Below, piece by piece: positions 56,276 to 64,000 of a stretch of 64,000 nucleotides of DNA. The notes under the pieces are model-generated. The model did no database searches. It had not been told where the DNA came from and worked only from the letters and a program-made list of their open reading frames with translations. The DNA is from Lewinellaceae bacterium (GTDB lineage: Bacteria; Bacteroidota; Bacteroidia; Chitinophagales; Saprospiraceae). Each line of letters opens with the position of its first letter. The first letter of the stretch is position 1. The stretch covers positions 1 to 64,000 of the forward strand of contig JADJWX010000014.1 in assembly GCA_016716135.1 (NCBI GenBank). The letters run 5' to 3'. The position numbers and the translations under genes are program-made.

Positions 56276-56607
56276 GATCTCGATATTAGGTCTTTAGTGT
56301 GGCTGAAGGGAGCCTGGAAATCCTGCGTGCTGCAAAAAAAAGAAAAATTCCGGACTTAAAATTTGGTACAGAGTTCGGTACATACTCAATGCCAAATCTA
56401 CCCCCTGCTAAGCCTTCCTAAGTTAAAGTGAGGGCCTCCAAACAAACTTTAACACTGCTAAAAGACGGTACGCCTAACTAAAGCGTTCAAAGCCCTTAAC
56501 TTTGCATTAACACTAAAAAACAGCATTTGGCAGTTTCCTTGTTCTAAACATTACGTCCCAAAAGCAAAACAATCCGAAAGGATAATCGTAAACCAAACCA
56601 TATCGTG
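56276..56607 (+). promoter_or_regulatory. Intergenic region with -7 box for the DUF4783 gene
   Basis: 332 bases without a gene between the integrase start and the DUF4783 gene. Contains TAACTTTG at 56497-56504, a perfect TAnnTTTG -7 element, about 100 bases before the DUF4783 ATG; no TTG at the standard distance. An element boundary is expected somewhere here because an integrase lies on one side and chromosomal genes on the other, but no direct repeat was matched. Confidence 0.4.
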
Positions 56608-56997
56608 ATGAAAAATTTGCTTTTTCTGCTGTTGTTTGCCCCGTTTGCCCTGTCGGCCAACCAGGGCGGCCCCAGCCTCGACGCCATATCCAAAGCCCTG
56701 AGTGCCGGCGATGCCGATGGCCTTGCCCAGTATTTTGGCGACAACGTCGAGATATCAATCCTGGATAATGAGCAGCTCTATTCCAAGGCAAAGGCTACGG
56801 AAACCTTGCGTGCTTTTTTTAACTCGAATAAACCCAAAACATTCAACCAGGTGCACCAGGGTACCAGCCGCGAAAACAGCGACCAATACTGCATTGGCAA
56901 CATGACTGCGGCCAGCGGCTCCTACCGGGTGTATATTTACCTGAAAATGAATGGCGCCAATACCACCATTCAGGAAATACGCTTCGACAAAGGCTAA
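56608..56997 (+). CDS. DUF4783 family exported protein
   Basis: 129 residues from the ATG at 56608. Signal peptide MKNLLFLLLFAPFALSA, then a cystatin/NTF2-like alpha-beta fold: ISKALSAGDADGLAQYFGDN, VEISILDNEQLYSKAKATET, FHQGTSREN-type strands and VYIYLKMNGANTTIQEIRFD, the standard pattern and length of Bacteroidota DUF4783 proteins. Function unknown; commonly a conserved chromosomal gene. Intact. Confidence 0.8.
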   Translation: MKNLLFLLLFAPFALSANQGGPSLDAISKALSAGDADGLAQYFGDNVEISILDNEQLYSKAKATETLRAFFNSNKPKTFNQVHQGTSRENSDQYCIGNMTAASGSYRVYIYLKMNGANTTIQEIRFDKG

Positions 56998-57027
56998 GCA
57001 ATTAACCATATTCAAGTTAAATATCAA

Positions 57028-57055
57028 CGGCCCGGAGCGACTTCGCTCCGGGCCG
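57028..57055 (+). terminator. Perfect 12-bp hairpin after the DUF4783 gene
   Basis: CGGCCCGGAGCG, loop ACTT, CGCTCCGGGCCG: twelve GC-rich pairs, starting 30 bases after the DUF4783 stop. Followed by TATTGTTG, so no good T run. Most likely a transcription terminator or mRNA-end stabiliser. Confidence 0.6.
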
Positions 57056-57089
57056 TATTGTTGAACTACCCGATTTAAAATACTGCCCG

Positions 57090-57507
57090 ATGCAAAAAAC
57101 ATTTTTTCTTCGCATTGATCCTCATGTTGCCCGCAATGCTCGCGGCACAAACCGGAACCTGGAAAACAATAGACGACAATACCGGCGAGGCGAAAAGCCA
57201 CGTGCAACTCGTTGAAAAAGATGGAAAACTGACCGGGAAAGTGGTGAAACTGCTCAAGTCGGCCCCGGACCGGCTTTGCGACAAATGCCCCGGTGAACGC
57301 AAAAATCAGCCGGTGTTGAACATGATCATCCTGGAAAACATGCAGCGCAAGGAGGGATACTGGCAATCGGGCCGCATCCTCGACCCCGAAAAGGGCAAAT
57401 GGTACACCTGCAGCATGTGGCTCAAAGACGGCGATCCGAATGTATTGGTGGTTCGCGGGTACTTGGGGCCGTTTTACCGGACGCAGTATTGGTATCGGGT
57501 GGATTGA
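57090..57507 (+). CDS. DUF2147 family exported protein (one frameshift at the start)
   Basis: About 139 residues. ATG at 57090; reading the run of six A just after it as five gives MQKHFFFALILMLPAMLAAQ, a normal signal peptide, in frame with the body. Body: GTWKTIDDNTGEAKSHVQLV, GKLTGKVVKLLKSAPDRLCD, CPGERKNQPVLNMIILENM, GRILDPEKGKWYTCSMWLKD, GYLGPFYRTQYWYRV, which is the complete DUF2147 signature with lipocalin-like strands. Function unknown; extracytoplasmic. Confidence 0.85.
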
Positions 57508-57539
57508 TTGCGGCGCATGAAAAAAATAGGGGTGTGGGG

Positions 57540-57570
57540 TTGCACAGAAAGCAATGTCAATCTATCTTTG
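57540..57570 (+). promoter_or_regulatory. Promoter of tRNA-Gln
   Basis: TTG at 57540-57542 and TATCTTTG at 57563-57570 with 20 bases between: the Bacteroidota sigma-A pattern TTG-N19-20-TAnnTTTG. Transcription would start about 57576, giving a leader of about 24 bases before the tRNA. Confidence 0.75.
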
Positions 57571-57599
57571 CCCCGCTTTAAACGAAAGGCGCCCAATTT

Positions 57600-57671
57600 T
57601 GGCCCATGGTGTAATCGGTAACACAGCAGATTTTGGTTCTGTTATTCAGGGTTCGAGTCCTTGTGGGCCAA
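57600..57671 (+). tRNA. tRNA-Gln(TTG)
   Basis: 72 bases. Acceptor TGGCCCA/TGGGCCA, discriminator A, D arm with GGTGTAATCGGTAACAC, anticodon arm GCAGA-TTTTGGT-TCTGT giving anticodon TTG, T arm with GGTTCGAGTCC. All stems pair. CCA is not encoded. It has its own promoter and terminator. Confidence 0.95.
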
Positions 57672-57675
57672 CAAA

Positions 57676-57711
57676 AAAAATCCCGTTCCAATAAATTGGA
57701 ACGGGATTTTT
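57676..57711 (+). terminator. Bidirectional intrinsic terminator
   Basis: AAAAATCCCGTTCCA, loop ATAAAT, TGGAACGGGATTTTT: 15 pairs with A and T runs at either side, so it serves the tRNA-Gln on the plus strand and the convergent peroxiredoxin-like gene ending at 57724 on the minus strand. Confidence 0.85.
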
Positions 57712-57723
57712 GCTTTTTTAACC

Positions 57724-58365
57724 CTAATTCAGGTTGATTTTGCTGCGGCCGAAATACGCCGGTTTAGGCTTATGGCCGGCTTTCCCATCCAGTTGCTCTG
57801 TTAAATCGAGCAATTGAGTAAAGGCCTGCAAGGGTTGTTCTTCCGCTGTTTTTCCCTGCAAGCGGTCCAGTGCAATTTCCAGGTCGGCAATCGTTGTCTG
57901 AATTGAGGGCAACGGCCGGTGCAGGATGAGGCGGATCACACCTTCCGGGTCGATGATGTACAACAGCCGGTCCATGGGCGGCGTGATCCGCCGGCCGGTA
58001 GCCATACCGTACAAGGCGGCGATCTTGTGCTCGGGGTCTTCGATAACGGGGGCTTTTAGAAAAATACCGAGGTAGCGTCGTACGATATCCGACCAGTCGT
58101 TTTGCCGGATACTTTCGTTGGCGAGCACGAGGAGCTTTGTCCGGCGTTCATTCAGCCAGCGCTCTTTCATGGCCAGAAAGTTGGAATACATACGCCAGGC
58201 TGAGGTAAAATTGGCCGGGTGGGCAAAAAATATGCACCAGTATCCTTTGCTGAATTCAGGGAAACGCACCAACCCTTTGGGGGTTTGCACCTCAAATTGC
58301 GGGGCGTAATCGCCTATTTTGGGAAGAGATGGATAGTCAGATAACATGGTTGAAACGGAGAACAT
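57724..58365 (-). CDS. Peroxiredoxin-fold protein lacking the peroxidatic cysteine
   Basis: 213 residues. AhpC/TSA-type layout: GDYAPQFEVQTPKGLVRFPE, WCIFFAHPANFTSAWRMYSN, ANESIRQNDWSDIVRRYLGI, FPVIEDPEHKIAALYGMA-like block and DPEGVIRLILHRPLPSIQTT, close to 1-Cys (Prx6-like) peroxiredoxins in length. The usual HPADFTPVC site is HPANFTSAW, without the catalytic Cys or the Thr-x-x-Cys motif, so peroxidase activity by the normal route is not expected. ATG at 58365 or 58347 are both possible; the promoter at 58382-58413 fits either. Confidence 0.8.
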   Translation of the reverse strand: MFSVSTMLSDYPSLPKIGDYAPQFEVQTPKGLVRFPEFSKGYWCIFFAHPANFTSAWRMYSNFLAMKERWLNERRTKLLVLANESIRQNDWSDIVRRYLGIFLKAPVIEDPEHKIAALYGMATGRRITPPMDRLLYIIDPEGVIRLILHRPLPSIQTTIADLEIALDRLQGKTAEEQPLQAFTQLLDLTEQLDGKAGHKPKPAYFGRSKINLN

Positions 58366-58381
58366 TTGGGCAAATGGAGGT

Positions 58382-58413
58382 CAAAAATAACCTGTTTTCC
58401 CGGAAGGCAGCAA
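58382..58413 (-). promoter_or_regulatory. Promoter of the peroxiredoxin-like gene
   Basis: On the minus strand TTG (58411-58413), 21-base spacer, TATTTTTG (58382-58389), matching the Bacteroidota TTG/TAnnTTTG promoter. Start of transcription would be about 58376, giving a leader of 11 to 29 bases depending on the start codon. The region 58390-58410 also contains a short hairpin (TTTTCCCGGAA). Confidence 0.6.
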
Positions 58414-58515
58414 GTCAATCTCCGGATTAACCTTTCCAGGGGCTCTTTCTGGCGAAAAATTCGACGAACCCGGACGCTTTGCCCCGCCCCCTTCCCCGGT
58501 TGCCGATTGCCTGTT

Positions 58516-58523
58516 TACCTTTG
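58516..58523 (+). promoter_or_regulatory. -7 box of the beta-mannosidase gene
   Basis: TACCTTTG, a perfect TAnnTTTG element, 29 bases before the ATG at 58553. The TTG upstream (58500) is only 13 bases away, shorter than usual, so the -33 part is not confirmed. Confidence 0.5.
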
Positions 58524-58552
58524 CGCTTTCCTCGCTGACAATTTTTGTAACC

Positions 58553-61073
58553 ATGACGCGCCTTTTAACGCTGTTTTTTCTCACAACCCTCGCCATGCCC
58601 GCCGACGCTCAATCAACCCAGCCGCCCCTTCGCAAAACGATTCGCAGTGCCTGGGAATTTCGCCAGGCGCAAACCGGCACCTGGCATCCGACCTCAATTC
58701 CCGTCTCCGTACACACGGCGCTGTTGAAAAAACAAACTGATCGAAGACCCGTTCTACGGCGCCAACGAAGAAACGATCCAGTGGATCGAACAGGAAGACT
58801 GGGAATTTCAATGCACTTTCGACGTGGACAGCCTTACCCTGCAACGCAAACACATCGAAATGCAGTTCCGCGGCCTCGACTCTTACGCGCATGTTTACCT
58901 GAACGACAGCCTGATTCTGGAAGCAGACAATATGTTCCGCAGCTGGCAAACTGATGTAAAAAAACACCTCCGGCCTACCGGCAACCGCCTGCATATTTAT
59001 TTTGAAAGCCCGGTCAAAAAAGTAGCTGCCGAATGGGAAAACCTCGGCTATGAGTTGCCCGGCGGTATCCGCACCATGACCCGCAAAGCACAATTTCACT
59101 ACGGCTGGGACTGGGGCCCCCGCTTCGTGGGCTGCGGCATACTGAACTTGCCCGAACTGGTGGCCTGGGACGATTTTATCCTTGAAAATGTGTTCATCAC
59201 GCCGCAGCGTATCAAGGACGACGAGGCGGTCATGGTTGCCCGCTTTCGCTACCGTTCCGACATTGAAGCCCCGGTGACCATCGCTTTCAAGGAATCGAAA
59301 AGCAAATCCATCGAGCACCGGACGATCTATCCCGGTGTGCACGAAGATTCGGTCACCTATTCCGTGCGCGATCCTAAACTCTGGTGGTGTGCCGGCATGG
59401 GCGAGCCGCATTTGTATGACTTTAGCCTGGACATAAAAAAAGATATCCAGCTGCTCGATAAGGCTGAGGTGCGCGCCGGTATCCGGACCATCGAATTGGT
59501 CACCGAGCCCGACAGCGCCGGCGAAACGTTCTATTTTAAACTCAACGGCAAGCCCGTTTTTACGAAAGGCGCCAACTACATCCCGCAGGATATTTTCCAG
59601 GATCGTGTGCGCCCCGATCAATACAAACGCCTGCTCGACGACGCTGCGGCAGCCAATATGAATATGCTCCGCGTTTGGGGTGGCGGGATTTACGAAGATG
59701 ACCTGTTTTACCAACTCTGCGATGCGCGCGGCATACTCGTTTGGCAGGATTTTATGTATGCCTGCGCCATGTACCCCGGCAACGGCAAGTTTGTCAAAAA
59801 CGCCGCCGCCGAAGCAGTGGAACAGATCGAACGCCTGCGCCAGCACCCCTGCATCGCGCTCTGGTGTGGCAATAACGAAAACAACGAAGCCTGGCACAAC
59901 TGGGGTTGGCAAATGCAGTTCACGGAAGCCCAGCGCGAACAAATCTGGCGCGACTACAAAAACCTGTTCAATGAAATTCTGCCCACCTACGTCACCAATT
60001 ACGGCGGCGGCGTACCCTATTGGGAAAGCTCGCCTCGGTACGGCCGCGCCAACCCGAAATCGCTCACCGAAGGCGATGCCCACTACTGGGGCGTCTGGCA
60101 CGACGAGGAGCCGTTTGACATGTTCAATAAAAAAGTGCCGCGGTATATGAGTGAATTCGGGTTTCAGGCTTTCCCGGATTGGACAACGATCGAATCCTTT
60201 TCAGCACCCGAAGACCGGAAACTGGACAGCAAGGTGATGCTCACCCACCAGAAACACCCGCGCGGCAACGCCCTGATTGCCGAGTACCTCAAACGCGATT
60301 ACCGCCAGCCGAAAAACTTCGAAGACTTTGTGTACATCAGCCAGCTGCTCCAGGCCGAGGGCATGCGTACCGGCCTCGAAGCGCACCGCCGGAACAAGCC
60401 CTACTGCATGGGTACCTTGTACTGGCAACTCAACGACGTTTGGCCGGTGGCCTCTTGGGCAAGCATCGACTATTACGGCCGCTGGAAAGCGTTGCACTAC
60501 TACGTGCGCGATGTGTTCCGGCCTGTGGCGGCATTTCCCATCGTGGAGGACGATATTTTGAAAATTTATGCGAGCTCCGACTTACCCAACGACACTTCGG
60601 TTACCATTCAGGTGCGTGCCCTCACGCTGGAGGGCAAAACGCTGAGTGATGTGACCAAACCCGATGTGTTGGTCAAACCCGATTCCAGCCGCATGATCTG
60701 GCAGGGATACCTGAAAACGGTGCTGGATAAACATAAAGAAGACGATGCCGTGGTGGATATTGTACTGCGCAGCCAGGCCGGACAGGTGTTGCACCAACGC
60801 CGTTTTTACCTGGTACCGCCCCGCAAACTGGCGCTCCCCCGCACCCGGGTAAACCTACAGGTGACCCAGGTGACCGCGGGCTACCAACTCAGCCTGGAAA
60901 GCACCAGCCTGGCCAAAAATGTGTATTTGCACGCTGATGTTCCCGGCCGGTTTTCCGACAATTATTTTGACCTGTTGCCCGGCGAGCGGCGCACGGTACT
61001 GTTCAAAACAGAAAGCATCCTGGACACCCCGCAGGAGGCATTTACGGTGAAACATTTGCAGGAGACGTATTGA
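58553..61073 (+). CDS. GH2 beta-mannosidase (one frameshift)
   Basis: About 840 residues. Signal peptide MTRLLTLFFLTTLAMPADAQ, then the beta-mannosidase layout: jelly-roll domain (FRGLDSYAHVYLNDSLILEA, HYGWDWGPRFVGCGI), immunoglobulin-like domain, TIM barrel (KGANYIPQDIFQDRVRPDQY, NMLRVWGGGIYEDD). Acid/base Glu is in WCGNNENNEAW; the nucleophile is in YMSEFGFQAFP. The run of six A at 58727-58732 must be five to join TALLKNKLIEDPFYGANEE. Removes terminal beta-mannose from glycans, probably in the periplasm. Complete otherwise. Confidence 0.92.
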
Positions 61074-61117
61074 TGCCAATTTTGTCTTATTACCGCGAAG
61101 ATCAAACGGCACAAAAT

Positions 61118-61125
61118 TTAATTTT
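61118..61125 (+). promoter_or_regulatory. -7 box of the acyl-CoA ligase gene
   Basis: TAATTTTG, matching TAnnTTTG, in the 133-base gap between the beta-mannosidase and the ligase, 82 bases before the ATG. No TTG at the usual distance was found, so this is a weak assignment. Confidence 0.4.
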
Positions 61126-61206
61126 GCTTAGCACCTTAGCGGTAAAAACATACCCGGAATTCCATATTTTTACCAACCGCTTTTTACAGAAAAACAACGA
61201 CAGATA

Positions 61207-62944
<1,738 letters not shown>

Positions 62945-62963
62945 TTTTACAACTTTTACGGAT

Positions 62964-63404
62964 ATGAAACCCAAAAATGAAGATCGTTCAGGTAAGTCCT
63001 CGAATGACCCTTTACGCGATAAGAGCTTTGCCTTGGCTATTCGAATTGTTCGGCTATGCCGGATTTTATCTGAAGAAAAAAAGGAGTATACAATCAGCAA
63101 ACAGCTGCTGCGATCGGGGACAAATCCGGGCGCTATGGTCCGGGAGGCAGCAAATGCAGAGAGTGGCCTGGATTTTATCCACAAATTGTCCGTCGCGCAA
63201 AAAGAAACCGGAGAAACGCAGTATTGGCTGGAGTTGCTCCAAGCCACTGATTACCTGACCGAAAAGGAGTTTCAATCCATCTTTGCCGATACCGAAGAAA
63301 TAATGAAACTCCTCCGTAGTTCCATCCTTACCAAAAAGAAAAATTTAGCAGCTAAAGGCGCTGGAATATTATTGATGTGTGTAGTTGCCATCCTCCTCCT
63401 CTAA
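62964..63404 (+). CDS. Four-helix-bundle protein (23S rRNA intervening-sequence family)
   Basis: 146 residues. Pattern of the family: DKSFALAIRIVRLCRILSEE, KKEYTISKQLLRSGTNPGAM, VREAANAESGLDFIHKLSVA, QKETGETQYWLELLQATDYL, four amphipathic helices, followed by a hydrophobic C-terminal tail (GAGILLMCVVAILLL) that looks like an added membrane helix. Related proteins are found in rRNA intervening sequences and beside diversity-generating retroelements, but their role is not known. Here it stands alone, bracketed by inverted heptamer arrays that suggest it was inserted as a unit. Confidence 0.9.
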   Translation: MKPKNEDRSGKSSNDPLRDKSFALAIRIVRLCRILSEEKKEYTISKQLLRSGTNPGAMVREAANAESGLDFIHKLSVAQKETGETQYWLELLQATDYLTEKEFQSIFADTEEIMKLLRSSILTKKKNLAAKGAGILLMCVVAILLL

Positions 63405-63408
63405 AAAA

Positions 63409-63457
63409 TTCATCATTCATCACTCATCACTCATCATTCATCACTCATCATTCATCA
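63409..63457 (+). repeat. Heptamer array in inverted orientation, 7 copies
   Basis: Seven 7-bp units, TTCATCA or CTCATCA in the order T,T,C,C,T,C,T at the first base, starting 5 bases after the four-helix-bundle stop. TTCATCA is the reverse complement of TGATGAA, a rotation of the left array's unit. The left and right arrays could pair into a long hairpin enclosing the gene. Confidence 0.95.
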
Positions 63458-63461
63458 TTAA

Positions 63462-63932
63462 TTAAACAGTCCCCCTGTTTCGCGTCCGCCAAACCGATAT
63501 GAACAACCGCACGGCAAATACCGTCGGGGCAATAAAACTCCCTACTCCGAAAAACAACATTTCCGTCCACATGTACGATTCAATGCCCTTTTGCTGGGCA
63601 GGGGGCAAATGCCCGGTCAGCGGTTCCCAGGTGTGTTCCTCGATGTACACCATGAAGCCGTTGACGGCATCCACCATCATAAATGTGAGCGGGAACATGA
63701 GCAGGATAAGGCCTACTTTCACTTCCTGCAGCCAGGCGATCGGCGTGTACTTTAGCAAAAAAATATAACGCGTCAGCGTGATCGTACAGACCACGAAGGC
63801 AATATTCCAGCCCTCGTAAGGCCACACATGCATGGCTTTATGAATGGGATAGAGCACCAGCCACACCAGGAGCGCCGTGAGCAACCACCAGAGCAGCTCG
63901 AGGGCAAGGATGAGTTGTTGTTGTTTGGTCAT
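63462..63932 (-). CDS. Hypothetical membrane protein with four helices
   Basis: 156 residues from the ATG at 63932 (MTKQQQLILALELLWWLLTA); the frame runs further upstream, but those residues look non-coding. Four hydrophobic helices (LLWWLLTALLVWLVLYPI, WNIAFVVCTITLTRYIFLLK, VGLILLMFPLTFMMVDAVNG, EMLFFGVGSFIAPTVFAVRL). No known family recognised. It ends 4 bases after the heptamer array. Confidence 0.65.
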   Translation of the reverse strand: MTKQQQLILALELLWWLLTALLVWLVLYPIHKAMHVWPYEGWNIAFVVCTITLTRYIFLLKYTPIAWLQEVKVGLILLMFPLTFMMVDAVNGFMVYIEEHTWEPLTGHLPPAQQKGIESYMWTEMLFFGVGSFIAPTVFAVRLFISVWRTRNRGTV

Positions 63933-64000
63933 ACTACCGTTGAGTGCTGTTTTTAAAACAGGGCGCAACTTACAACGGTTTGGCAACAAACTGGTTTTTG

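Noticed and set aside
57600..57671. tRNA-Gln as the attachment site of the island
   Set aside because: It is 1.3 kb from the integrase, separated by intact chromosomal genes, and no repeat of its 3' end was noticed near the integrase.
58581..60101. 506-residue open frame on the minus strand
   Set aside because: Shadow of the beta-mannosidase gene, which has both catalytic glutamates on the plus strand.

Overview
The window looks like a chromosomal segment of a Bacteroidota bacterium, most likely from the Saprospiria group. The evidence is indirect: giant two-gene RHS surface proteins of the Bacteroidota type, DUF4407, DUF6804, DUF4783 and DUF2147 proteins, carboxypeptidase-regulatory-like secreted proteins, a four-helix-bundle (23S rRNA intervening sequence) protein, and promoters fitting the Bacteroidota TTG...TAnnTTTG pattern. 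Roughly the first 56 kb is accessory DNA. The last 7.5 kb (56.6-64 kb) is ordinary chromosome.

Layout. (1) 0.2-11.2 kb is a defence-like island, almost all on the minus strand. It holds an uncharacterised four-gene operon with a two-HKD phospholipase D-fold protein (0.7-5 kb), a broken mrr-type endonuclease (5-6 kb), and a type IIG-like restriction-methylation enzyme of about 1280 residues. Two co-transcribed partner genes follow the latter, one resembling an effector-associated domain joined to a zinc ribbon. (2) 11.6-18.3 kb, plus strand, is a repeat lipoprotein followed by a tightly overlapping membrane operon: two DUF4407-type proteins, a membrane protein with a transglutaminase-like end, a DUF350-like protein and a DUF6804 protein. 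(3) 18.4-19.8 kb is a complete IS256-family element with an 8-bp target duplication. (4) 19.8-30.8 kb is a GC-rich mobile-element block: adenine methyltransferase, strawberry-notch-type helicase, DUF2958-like protein, an odd tRNA-Met, a GH108 lysozyme and an M15 peptidase. (5) On the minus strand at 21.4-23.0 and 30.8-33.6 kb lie three copies, one partial, of a two-gene envelope module: a membrane-anchored protein plus a secreted beta-domain protein. (6) 33.7-38.8 kb carries nuclease and effector genes: HNH, PD-(D/E)XK, a TIR-like/PD-(D/E)XK fusion and a HEPN protein. (7) 38.9-40.3 kb is an IS4-family element with perfect 27-bp ends. (8) 40.4-54.6 kb is a two-gene RHS toxin locus ending in an L,D-transpeptidase-like toxin domain and a lipoprotein that is a good immunity candidate. 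(9) 55.1-56.3 kb is a tyrosine recombinase, plausibly the integrase of the preceding element. (10) 56.6-64 kb has DUF4783, DUF2147, tRNA-Gln, a cysteine-less peroxiredoxin-like protein, a GH2 beta-mannosidase, a long-chain acyl-CoA ligase, a four-helix-bundle gene bracketed by inverted heptamer arrays, and a membrane protein.

A caution applies throughout. About 30 single-base frameshifts break otherwise coherent genes, many at runs of A/T, in mobile and housekeeping genes alike. This is far more than a living genome tolerates and points to uncorrected sequencing indels. Genes that read through cleanly after one base change are therefore described as single genes; larger pieces are listed separately and cross-referenced. 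All functional calls come from reading motifs and remembered family features; no database search was run.
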